DNA from: an uncultured Collinsella sp.
GTDB taxonomy: Bacteria > Actinomycetota > Coriobacteriia > Coriobacteriales > Coriobacteriaceae
Assembly: GCA_900765115.1 (NCBI GenBank)
Contig: CAAFQK010000080.1
Span: forward strand, 1-51,316
Reading direction: 5' to 3'
DNA length: 51,316 nt
The notes under the pieces are model-generated. The model was given only the letters and a program-made list of their open reading frames with translations, did no database searches and was not told where the DNA came from. The position numbers were made by a program, and so were the translations under genes. Positions 40,598-50,188 of the stretch are shown piece by piece; positions within the stretch are counted from its first letter, which is position 1; each line of letters begins with the position of its first letter.

Positions 40598-40698
40598 CCA
40601 ATACGTCTTTTTGCAGTTCCGGTCGTCGGCAAACGGTTGACATATGCCGGCGAACGGTCATCAGAGGTGTTTGAGGAATTCTTTTGGCACGGGATGAA

Positions 40699-41709
40699 CT
40701 ACGCGGTTTTACCCTCAATGAGTTCAACGGGGAGCTTGATATTCGATTCGGGCTTTTCGCCGTTAACAAGAGCAATGATGGATTGCGCCGCGAGCTCTCC
40801 GATGCGATCGATATCTTGGCGTACGGTTGTTAAGTCAGGCATAAACGTCATAGTGCGGCGGGCACCATCCGCGCCCACGACCTTAATATCGCCCGGAGCG
40901 CTCAAGCCGCGCTGCTTCATCACGTTAAGACAGATAGCCGCCATCGTGTCGTCTCCCGCAAAGATGCCGTCAATATCGGGGTTCTCATCGAGGATCTTCG
41001 CAACGACCGCGCTCTTTTCGTCGTCGGGCTTAACGAACTCGACCTCACGGACAAGCGCGGGCAAACCGGCCTGCTCAACAACATCGAGGTAGGCATCGGT
41101 ACGCTTATTGGCAGGCATGCGCATGCGGCTATTGCTGCGCAGGCACAGGATGCGTGAACATCCGTCATCGATCAGGCGACGCGTGGCAAGTTCGCCGATG
41201 CTATAGCTGTCGCTCGCAATCTGAACAGAGGCTTCGCCAAGGTCGCAGTCGATACCAACCAGACTCAAGCCCATCTCGGCATACGCCTCGGCACCGATAT
41301 TAAGCGAGTTGACGATGACGCCATCAACCATATTGCGTCGAAGCATGTCGATATAAGAGCGCTCAAGCTCGGGTCGATTGGCGCTATTGCACAGCAGCAT
41401 CTTAAAACCGTTTTCGGCCAGGGTATGCTCAATGACTTGAACCACTTGGGCATGAAACGGACTGCTGACATAGGGGACGATCATACCGATAAGATTCAGG
41501 CGACCGTTGAGCATGGCACGGGCGATATCGTTGGGCGTATAGTTGATGCGCTTCATCGCGGCATGGACCTTATCGCGGGTCTCTTGGCTAATATAGCCGC
41601 GATTATTAAGCACGCGAGATACCGTAGTAGGCGAAACCCCCGCCACCGCTGCAACTTCCTTGATGCCAGGCTTAGCCGTATCCTTAGAACGAGCACTCTC
41701 GCGAGCCAT
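40699..41709 (-). CDS. scrR: LacI-family sucrose operon regulator
   Basis: A 336-residue LacI-type repressor. The N-terminal helix-turn-helix and hinge (IKEVAAVAGVSPTTVSRVLNN, starting near 17) is followed by a periplasmic-binding-like effector domain (NLIGMIVPYVSSPFHAQVV, FAGDDTMAAICLNVM, TTVRQDIDRIGELAAQ). ATG 41709 with GGAGGG upstream is preferred over an upstream ATG. It sits next to the sucrose genes in the same direction, 185 bases upstream. Operators matching its probable site occur before both the operon and its own gene, so it likely represses both. The symbol is assigned by context. Confidence 0.88.
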   Translation of the reverse strand: MARESARSKDTAKPGIKEVAAVAGVSPTTVSRVLNNRGYISQETRDKVHAAMKRINYTPNDIARAMLNGRLNLIGMIVPYVSSPFHAQVVQVIEHTLAENGFKMLLCNSANRPELERSYIDMLRRNMVDGVIVNSLNIGAEAYAEMGLSLVGIDCDLGEASVQIASDSYSIGELATRRLIDDGCSRILCLRSNSRMRMPANKRTDAYLDVVEQAGLPALVREVEFVKPDDEKSAVVAKILDENPDIDGIFAGDDTMAAICLNVMKQRGLSAPGDIKVVGADGARRTMTFMPDLTTVRQDIDRIGELAAQSIIALVNGEKPESNIKLPVELIEGKTA

Positions 41710-41729
41710 AGCACCCTCCCCCATCAACA

Positions 41730-41746
41730 TGTCATACGTTTACATA
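41730..41746 (-). promoter_or_regulatory. autoregulatory LacI-type operator
   Basis: TGTCATACGTTTACATA matches the operon operators at 15 of 17 positions and lies 20 bases upstream of the regulator's ATG. Confidence 0.65.
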
Positions 41747-41859
41747 CGAACAAAGCATACCCCAACAAGAGCGGGAAGACGGTAACAGTACAAGTAAGTA
41801 AACGACTCATCCAAATAATTAGGAGAGTTCCGCCTAAAGGGTGACCACACAGGACCCCC

Positions 41860-41987
41860 GCCGGGCCGCTTTGGGTTACTTTCCAAAACATTTCCGCAGG
41901 ACGCAAAGGGCTCCGCCGCGCGAAGCGCGCAGCGGAGCCCTTTGCATGTCCGAGGACGTTTTGGAAAGTAACCCAAAGCGGCCCGGC
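41860..41987 (-). other. family B structured 3' element, copy 3 (after glycyl radical protein)
   Basis: 30-bp perfect outer arms (41860-41889 with 41958-41987). In gene sense the internal loop reads AACGTCCTCGGACATG on the 5' side and GTCCTGCGGAAATGTT on the 3' side, with inner stem CAAAGGGCTCCGC and the cap GCGC-GAA-GCGC. It lies 23 bases after the stop codon of the 83-residue protein. Confidence 0.85.
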
Positions 41988-42010
41988 GATCCTGCGGGAG
42001 TTAAACCCCT

Positions 42011-42262
42011 TTAGAACTTGTCGTGGAAGGTACGCGAAATGACCTCGTCCTGCTGCTCCTTGGTGAGCGTGTGGAAGTTCACGGCATAGCCGGAAACGCG
42101 GATGGTCAGCTGCGGGTACTTCTCGGGGTGAGCCTGAGCGTCAAGCAGCGTCTCACGGTTGAAGACGTTGATGTTCAGGTGGTGGCCACCCTTCTCGGCG
42201 TAAGCGTCGAGCATGTGGACCAGGTTATCGGCCTGAGTCTCGGAAACTTCAGAAACCTTCAT
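42011..42262 (-). CDS. grcA: autonomous glycyl-radical domain of split pyruvate formate-lyase
   Basis: An 83-residue protein identical in layout to the last ~80 residues of pyruvate formate-lyase: HHLNINVFNRETLLDAQ, then the glycyl radical loop RVSGYAVNF with Gly58, ending VISRTFHDKF. In E. coli a similar protein (GrcA/YfiD) rescues oxygen-cleaved PflB, but there PflB also has its own Gly domain. Here the neighbouring lyase subunit lacks it, so this protein should be essential for activity rather than a spare. RBS GAAGGAGAC precedes ATG 42262. It is transcribed with pflB, which lies 85 bases upstream. Confidence 0.92.
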   Translation of the reverse strand: MKVSEVSETQADNLVHMLDAYAEKGGHHLNINVFNRETLLDAQAHPEKYPQLTIRVSGYAVNFHTLTKEQQDEVISRTFHDKF

Positions 42263-42285
42263 AATGTGTCTCCTTCGATTGATAG

Positions 42286-42345
42286 GCGCCGGCCGAGACC
42301 GGCGCGCTAATCAGTAATCGTTATTGTTAGTATAGCACTAACAAT
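42286..42345 (-). terminator. two hairpins between pflB and the glycyl-radical gene
   Basis: ATTGTTAGT-ATAGC-ACTAACAAT (42323-42345) sits two bases after the pflB stop, and GCGCCGG-x6-CCGGCGC (42286-42305) follows. Neither has a good T tract. They may partly terminate or stabilise, setting the ratio of the two subunits. Confidence 0.65.
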
Positions 42346-42347
42346 AG

Positions 42348-44399
<2,052 letters not shown>

Positions 44400-44788
44400 T
44401 GTGTAACCACGCTCCTAGTTACGTGTAATGCGGCGCTCTCTCACACCGCTGCTTATTGAATTCTTGAATTATCGGCTTGCACTACCGGCTTCTTCCGTTC
44501 TTCACCACACGTTGGTACAGGGAAAAACGTTTGTCCACCTTGGAACTGCAACCCAAAACCCAAGATTTCACCCGTTTGAGAAGGATAACATAGCTACCCC
44601 CTTCATCAGGGCTGTTATATGTTTCTTTTTTTATACCATTAGGGCGTTTTTAACAAATCCGCAGGAAATGCGAGCGCGAACAACTACCGTTCACCGATTT
44701 GTTTGGTATTTTTCCTTGCCTTTGTACGACGTTCACTCTAGCTGTTATGCCAGCTTTAGCAGGGTAAAGTGCCTCTGAGTAGGCTTTC
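44400..44788. other. non-coding region upstream of pflB
   Basis: AT-rich stretch without a supportable gene on either strand. It should hold the pflB promoter; no clear FNR-like or consensus sigma-70 site was found by eye. Confidence 0.5.
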
Positions 44789-44885
44789 GGACATGCCTAA
44801 CGATCTGCCCCAAACTTTACTGGCACCGACGGTGTACGGAGGTCGCCTAAAGGTAGTTTTCTAGGCATGTCCCAAAAATCTACCG
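44789..44885. repeat. inverted repeat with CATGTCCCAAAAATC repeat, copy 2
   Basis: GGACATGCCTA (44789-44799) pairs with TAGGCATGTCC (44862-44872). CATGTCCCAAAAATCTACCG at 44866-44885 repeats the element after lysC with one change, and GGTAG...TTTT just upstream can pair with AAAATCTACC. Confidence 0.6.
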
Positions 44886-44904
44886 TATAGGGCGCGCGTG
44901 CAGG

Positions 44905-44962
44905 GGTATCATCTTTCACCGAAAATAGTTTCTAGTGTTAGGGGTTTTCGGTGGAAGATACC
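44905..44962. promoter_or_regulatory. inverted repeat over the MarR start, probable operator
   Basis: CACCGAAAA (44917-44925) and TTTTCGGTG (44945-44953) are perfect inverted repeats, extended outward by GGTATC/GATACC. The right arm covers the GTG start of the MarR gene, so bound MarR would block its own operon. Confidence 0.65.
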
Positions 44963-45400
44963 GATTTCCATGAGCTTGGGAGTCAGCTCCTTACCGAGTT
45001 TGGCGGCATTCACCAGCGCGTTTCGCGCTTTGTGGACAAAGCTCTCAGCGGCGAGATGGCTGTCATGCGCGCCCTTATGCTCGCTGGCGGTTCGCTCACG
45101 CCGAGCGAACTCGCCGATCGCGCCTGGGTCTCGAACGCCCGCATCGCCAATATCCTACGCGCTCTCGAAGCCAAGGGTTGGGTTGAGCGTGAGCACTCAA
45201 AGACCGACCGTCGTCGCGTACACGTCATAGTGACCGACAAGGGATTCCAGGATCTCGAAATCAAACGCCGGGAATTCGAGGACCGCACCGCGGCTTTCCT
45301 CGAGCAGCTCGGCGAAACAGATACCCAAGAGATGGTGCGCCTTCTTAGACGTGCCAACGAAATTATCGACCGCAATCAAGAAAGGAGAGATGCCGAGTGA
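44951..45400 (+). CDS. MarR-family regulator of the ABC exporter operon
   Basis: A 149-residue winged-helix regulator. The DNA-binding core reads LTPSELADRAWVSNARIANILRALEAKGWVEREHSKTDRRRVHVIVTDKG, the classic MarR wing with the Asp-Arg-Arg turn. It starts with GTG 44951 inside an inverted repeat. Its stop codon overlaps the start of the first ABC gene (GAGTGAGG), so translation is coupled. MarR plus heterodimeric exporter operons usually respond to drugs or peptides; the ligand is unknown. Confidence 0.92.
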   Translation: MEDTDFHELGSQLLTEFGGIHQRVSRFVDKALSGEMAVMRALMLAGGSLTPSELADRAWVSNARIANILRALEAKGWVEREHSKTDRRRVHVIVTDKGFQDLEIKRREFEDRTAAFLEQLGETDTQEMVRLLRRANEIIDRNQERRDAE

Positions 45401-47763
45401 GGATTCTCAAGCTCTTTAAAAAGCATATCCTGGCACTGTTCACAGCTATCGTACTTATCGTAATCAGCTGCAACGCCGACCTGGCACTGCCTACCTATAT
45501 GAGCGATATCGTCGACGTGGGCGTGCAGCAAGGCGGTATCGCCTCGCCCGTACCCGACACCATCCGCGCCGAATCGCTCGACGACCTCGAACTCTTTATG
45601 AGCGCCAAGGACGCCAAGGCTGTGGAGGCCGTGTTTAGCAAGGCTGACAAAAACGGCATTCGAACGTACAAGGGCACCGAGGAGGAGCGCGCCGACGGCG
45701 GCAAGATTGCCGACATCATGAGCCTGCCTGAGACCGTCGTCCTTTCGTTCAACCAGGGCATCGATGCCGACTCCATGGGCGACATGATGGGCACGTCCGG
45801 TGAGAAAGACAACAGCGGCGCTCAGGCCATGCCCACCCCCGAGCAGATGGCGGCAATGACGCCCGAGCAGCTCGCCGAGATGCAGCAGAAGGCCGCAGCG
45901 GCGCAGAGCATGCAAAAGCAGATCGACGCCGACGGCGGCAAGATCACCATGAAGAGCCTGCGCCTAGGCGTTGAAGGCGGTCTTATCGATCAGGGCAAGC
46001 TCGTCGAGGGCGCCAACGATATGGCGGACAAAATGGGTTCCATGTCGGGCTCCATCGTGACCCAACGCGCCGTGAGCTATGTACAGGACGAGTACAAGGC
46101 ACAGGGCATCGACCCCGCCGATGTGCAGAACGCCTACCTGAGCCGCATGGCGACCACTATGTTTGGGCTGTGCCTGGTGTCGCTCGTCGCCACCATCCTG
46201 ACCGGTGCCGTGGCTTCGCGCACCGCCTGCTCCATCGCCCGCGACCTGCGTCGCGAGACCTTCAACAAGGTTATGCACTTCTCGCCGGCCGAAGTGGGCA
46301 AGTTTAGCCAGGCCTCGCTCATTACCCGCTGCACCAACGACATTCAGCAGATCCAGATGGCCGCAACCCTGTTTATCCGCATGTGCCTGATGGCCCCCGT
46401 CATGGGCATCGTCGCCGTCATGCGCGTCCTGGCCAACCACACCGGCCTGGAGTGGACCATCGCCGTGGCCATCATCGCCGTCTCGGCCGTCGTCGGCGTG
46501 CTTATGGGCCTCACCATGCCCAAGTTCAAAAAGATGCAGAGCTTTGTGGACCGCGTGAACCTTACCGCCCGCGAGCTGCTCGACGGCCTTATGCCCATCC
46601 GCTCATTCAACCGCGAGGAGCATGAGCTCGAGCGTTTTGACAAGGCTTCGCTCGACCTGATGACCACGCAGCTCTACACCAACCGCGCTATGAGCTTTAT
46701 GATGCCACTCATGATGCTCGTCATGAACTGCATCACCGTGCTCATCGTGTGGTTTGGCGCGCAGGGCGTGTCCGACGGCGTGATGCAGGTCGGCAACATG
46801 ATGGCGTTTATCTCCTACACCATGCAGATCGTCATGGCGTTTATGATCCTCACCATGGTTTCGGTCATCCTGCCCCGTGCCGAGGTCGCAGCCGAGCGCG
46901 TGGAAGAGGTCATCACCTGCCCCACGAGCATCAACGACCCTGCCTCGCCCAAACTTCCCGCAGCCAGCGCGCCGCGCGGTGAGCTCACCTTCCGCGACGT
47001 GAGCTTCCAGTACCCCGATGCCCGCGCCGATGTCATCAGCGGCGTGAACTTCACCACACATGCCGGTCAGATGCTCGGCATCATCGGCTCCACGGGCTCG
47101 GGCAAGTCCACGCTCGTGCAGCTGATTCCGCGCCTGTACGACGTCACAGGCGGCAGCATTTCGCTTGGCGGCGTCGACGTGCGTGACATGACTCTCTCCG
47201 AGCTGCGTCGCCGCATTGGTTACATCCCGCAGCAGGGGCGCCTGTTCTCGGGCACTGTCGAGAGCAACCTCAAGTTTGCCGGCGACATGGTGAGCGATGA
47301 TGACATGCACCAAGCAGCGCGCATCGCACAAGCCGAGGACTTTATCGCCGAGCGCGAGGGCGGCTACGACTCCCCCATCAGCCAGGGCGGCTCCAATGTT
47401 TCGGGTGGTCAGCGCCAGCGCCTGGCCATCGCCCGCGCGTTGGCCAAAAAGCCCGAGGTCGTGGTTTTCGATGATTCGTTTAGCGCCCTCGACTACAAGA
47501 CCGACGCTCGCCTGCGCGAAGAGCTTGCCAAAAACGTTACCGACGCCGCGCTCGTGGTCGTGGCCCAGCGCATCGCAACCATCATGCACGCCGACCAGAT
47601 CATCGTGCTCGACGACGGCCACGTGGTGGGCACCGGTACGCACGAGGAGCTGCTGCGCAGCTGCCCGGCGTACCTGGAGATCGCACAGTCGCAGCTTTCC
47701 GCCGAGGAGCTGGGGCTTACCCAAGAAGAAATTGCAGCCGTCATGGAAGGAGGCGAGCGCTAA
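45397..47763 (+). CDS. ABC exporter half-transporter, degenerate catalytic site
   Basis: A 788-residue fusion of a membrane domain and an ATPase. After the first helix (ILALFTAIVLIVISCNADLA) there is an unusual ~200-residue extracytoplasmic insertion (about 45-250) that is Met-, Gln- and Ala-rich and includes EQMAAMTPEQLAEMQQKAAA, before helix 2. The ATPase has Walker A GSTGSGKST, signature VSGGQRQRL, Walker B VVVFDDS with Asp where the catalytic Glu should be, and Gln in place of the switch His (VVAQRIAT). Such changes mark the inactive site of heterodimeric exporters (BmrCD, TM287/288 type). It starts with GTG overlapping the MarR stop codon. Confidence 0.93.
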   Translation: MRILKLFKKHILALFTAIVLIVISCNADLALPTYMSDIVDVGVQQGGIASPVPDTIRAESLDDLELFMSAKDAKAVEAVFSKADKNGIRTYKGTEEERADGGKIADIMSLPETVVLSFNQGIDADSMGDMMGTSGEKDNSGAQAMPTPEQMAAMTPEQLAEMQQKAAAAQSMQKQIDADGGKITMKSLRLGVEGGLIDQGKLVEGANDMADKMGSMSGSIVTQRAVSYVQDEYKAQGIDPADVQNAYLSRMATTMFGLCLVSLVATILTGAVASRTACSIARDLRRETFNKVMHFSPAEVGKFSQASLITRCTNDIQQIQMAATLFIRMCLMAPVMGIVAVMRVLANHTGLEWTIAVAIIAVSAVVGVLMGLTMPKFKKMQSFVDRVNLTARELLDGLMPIRSFNREEHELERFDKASLDLMTTQLYTNRAMSFMMPLMMLVMNCITVLIVWFGAQGVSDGVMQVGNMMAFISYTMQIVMAFMILTMVSVILPRAEVAAERVEEVITCPTSINDPASPKLPAASAPRGELTFRDVSFQYPDARADVISGVNFTTHAGQMLGIIGSTGSGKSTLVQLIPRLYDVTGGSISLGGVDVRDMTLSELRRRIGYIPQQGRLFSGTVESNLKFAGDMVSDDDMHQAARIAQAEDFIAEREGGYDSPISQGGSNVSGGQRQRLAIARALAKKPEVVVFDDSFSALDYKTDARLREELAKNVTDAALVVVAQRIATIMHADQIIVLDDGHVVGTGTHEELLRSCPAYLEIAQSQLSAEELGLTQEEIAAVMEGGER

Positions 47764-49619
47764 TGGCAGACGAGACCAAGACCCAAATTCCCAAGCCCAC
47801 CCGTCAGCGTGGACCCATGGGCCGCATGGGCGGCATGCGTCGCGGCGAAAAGGCCAAGGACTTTAAGGGCACCATGAGGCAGTTGCTCGGCTATATCGGC
47901 CAGCACAAGATTGCCGTGTTTGCCGCCGTCGCCTTTGCCGTGTGCTCGGTCATCTTTAACATTGTGGGACCCAAGGTGCTCGGCCAGGTTACGACCAAGC
48001 TGTTCGAAGGCCTGGTCGCCAAGGTCAACGGCACCGGCGACGTTGACTTTGACTGGATCGCCAAGACGCTCGGCTTTTTGCTCTGCCTGTATCTGGCGAG
48101 CTCTGTCTGCAGCCTGGTCCAGGGCTGGCTCATGACCGGCGTCACGCAAAAGATTTGCTACCGCATGCGCAAGGAGATCGCCGCCAAGATCGCTGTCGTG
48201 CCGATGAGTTACTTCAACGGCCACAGCAAGGGCGACGTGCTCAGCCGCATCACCAACGACGTCGATACGCTCGGCCAGTCGCTCAACCAGAGCGTGACGC
48301 AGCTTATTACGTCCGTCACGCAGATCATCGGCGTGCTCGTCATGATGCTGTCGATCAGCCTGCCGCTTACCGGCGTCACCGTGCTCACGCTGCCGGCAGC
48401 CGCGATTATCTTGATGGTGATGATTCACTTCTCGCAGCCGTACTTCCGCGAGCAACAGCAGGTCCTGGGCACCGTCAACGGCATTATCGAGGAGGACTTT
48501 GCCGGTCAGAACGTCATCCAAGTGTTCGACCGCGCCGAGGCCTCGATCGAAGAGTTCGACCGTCAAAACGACCGCCTCTTTATTAGTGGCTGGCGCTCTC
48601 AGTTCCTGTCGGGCCTGATGATGCCGCTTATGAGCTTGGTGGGCAACATGGGCTACGTGGGCGTCGTCGTGGTGGGCGCGCAGCTCGCGCTGACCGGCAA
48701 TGCCACGCCCGGCGACATTCAGAGCTTTATCCAGTACGTTCGCAACTTTACGCAACCCGTGCAGCAGCTGGGCAACGTGAGCAACACGATGCAGTCGATG
48801 GCCGCCGCCACCGAGCGCGTGTTTGAGTTCCTGGCCGCGCCCGAGGAGGAGCAGAAGGCCGACGCGCAGATTCCCGAAAAGCGCCCCGGCCACGTGGAGT
48901 TTGACCATGTCAAGTTTGGCTACACGCCCGACAAGACCATCATCCACAACTTTAGCTGCGAGGCGCAGCCCGGCCAGACCATCGCCATCGTCGGTCCCAC
49001 CGGCGCTGGCAAGACCACGCTCATCAAGCTGCTGCAGCGCTTCTACGATGTGGACGGCGGTTCGCTGCGCGTCGAGGGTGTCGACGTGCGAGACTGGGAC
49101 CGCGCGGCGCTGCGCGGCGAGTTTGCCATGGTGCTGCAGGACACCTGGCTGTTTAACGGCACCATCCGCGAGAACATCCGTTACGGACGCCCCGATGCGA
49201 GCGATGCCGAGGTCGAAGCCGCTGCACGTGCCGCACGCTGCGACCACTTTATCCATACGCTCGCCGGCGGCTACGACTTTATGATCAACGAGGAGGGCAC
49301 TAACCTGTCGCAGGGTCAGCGCCAGCTCGTGACCATCGCCCGTGCCATTTTGGCCGACCGCCCGGCGCTGATTCTGGACGAGGCGACCTCCAACGTCGAT
49401 ACCCGTACCGAGGAGCTTATTCAGCGTGCCATGGATGCGCTGATGCAGGGCCGTACCAGCTTTGTTATCGCGCACCGCCTGTCCACGATCCGCAACGCCG
49501 ACGTGATCTTGGTAATTCGCGACGGTGACATCGTCGAGAAGGGCACGCACGACGAGCTGCTCGCCCAAGGCGGCTTCTACGCCGACCTGTACAACTCGCA
49601 GTTCGACGAAGCGGCGTAA
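47763..49619 (+). CDS. ABC exporter half-transporter, active partner
   Basis: A 618-residue membrane/ATPase fusion. A basic N-terminal tail (residues 1-40) leads to six helices. The ATPase has Walker A GPTGAGKTT, Q-loop MVLQDTWLFNGT, signature LSQGQRQL (Gln in place of the usual Gly), canonical Walker B LILDEATSNVD with catalytic Glu, and switch His in VIAHRLSTI. It complements the degenerate partner encoded upstream. The ATG overlaps the upstream stop codon (TAATG), giving strict coupling. A strong terminator follows. Drug or peptide export is likely for the pair; the substrate is open. Confidence 0.95.
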   Translation: MADETKTQIPKPTRQRGPMGRMGGMRRGEKAKDFKGTMRQLLGYIGQHKIAVFAAVAFAVCSVIFNIVGPKVLGQVTTKLFEGLVAKVNGTGDVDFDWIAKTLGFLLCLYLASSVCSLVQGWLMTGVTQKICYRMRKEIAAKIAVVPMSYFNGHSKGDVLSRITNDVDTLGQSLNQSVTQLITSVTQIIGVLVMMLSISLPLTGVTVLTLPAAAIILMVMIHFSQPYFREQQQVLGTVNGIIEEDFAGQNVIQVFDRAEASIEEFDRQNDRLFISGWRSQFLSGLMMPLMSLVGNMGYVGVVVVGAQLALTGNATPGDIQSFIQYVRNFTQPVQQLGNVSNTMQSMAAATERVFEFLAAPEEEQKADAQIPEKRPGHVEFDHVKFGYTPDKTIIHNFSCEAQPGQTIAIVGPTGAGKTTLIKLLQRFYDVDGGSLRVEGVDVRDWDRAALRGEFAMVLQDTWLFNGTIRENIRYGRPDASDAEVEAAARAARCDHFIHTLAGGYDFMINEEGTNLSQGQRQLVTIARAILADRPALILDEATSNVDTRTEELIQRAMDALMQGRTSFVIAHRLSTIRNADVILVIRDGDIVEKGTHDELLAQGGFYADLYNSQFDEAA

Positions 49620-49650
49620 ATTCTGTCGCAAGGAACGAATAACGCCCGAG

Positions 49651-49686
49651 AACGGGGACGCAGGACAATCTGCGTCCCCGTTTTTG
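49651..49686 (+). terminator. rho-independent terminator of the ABC operon
   Basis: AACGGGGACGCAG pairs with CTGCGTCCCCGTT, followed by a T-rich tail. It lies 32 bases after the last gene. Confidence 0.93.
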
Positions 49687-49745
49687 TTTTGCAGCCCTCG
49701 AACCGCCTCCCCTGGGACCTGATTGACGCCCTCCCTCAAGGCCCC

Positions 49746-49975
49746 GTGGACAAAAAATGGCAAATATGAGTACTGTCACCTTTTTAGTAACAGCCAAAAC
49801 TGCCCCAAACGACCTCATTGCGGCCTAGATATGCCTTCAAATTGATCAAAATGCCCGGTAGCATGCTTCTGTGTGCCAACGTTAATGAACATATTTACTG
49901 TTGTGTCTATTATCTTGTAAGATCTATATGATACTACGCTAGCAACAGTACTCATATTTGCCATTTTTTGTCCAC
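49746..49975. repeat. 230-bp element with perfect 31-bp terminal inverted repeats
   Basis: GTGGACAAAAAATGGCAAAT... (49746-49776) recurs as an exact reverse complement at 49945-49975. The 168-base interior is AT-rich and without a gene. Size and termini resemble a miniature inverted-repeat element, but no clear target-site duplication is visible. A giant hairpin or paired regulatory site is the alternative. Confidence 0.7.
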
Positions 49976-50062
49976 AGGGTATGCCGCAGAAGATCCAACT
50001 TGCTCCAGCGTGCCGTACGTTGGCCCTCCCCTTCCGGCGAGCGCCGACATTTCCCCAGATAA

Positions 50063-50099
50063 AACCGACCAAAATAAACCTGTCCCTTTTCGGCAGGTT
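50063..50099. repeat. AACCTGCC palindromic repeat, copy 5
   Basis: Arms AACCGACCAAAA and TTTTCGGCAGGTT with the TTTCCCCAGATAAAACC-type left extension. It lies 90 bases upstream of the DAHP synthase gene. Confidence 0.8.
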
Positions 50100-50188
50100 T
50101 CACTTGCACTTTAGCGTGCGACAGCGGATAATGCCGAGCATTCGAGAATTCGCCAATTGTTGCCGTTAATTGATAAAGGAGGCCCCAT

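Noticed and set aside
39126..40640. 504-codon plus-strand frame opposite the GH32 gene
   Set aside because: No recognisable motif or RBS; the minus-strand GH32 motifs are clear.
44428..44778. 116-codon plus-strand frame upstream of the MarR gene
   Set aside because: No RBS and poor codon use; it overlaps the expected pflB promoter region.
47760..49763. 667-codon minus-strand frame opposite the second ABC gene
   Set aside because: Mirror of an ABC exporter with complete motifs; composition is typical of antisense.
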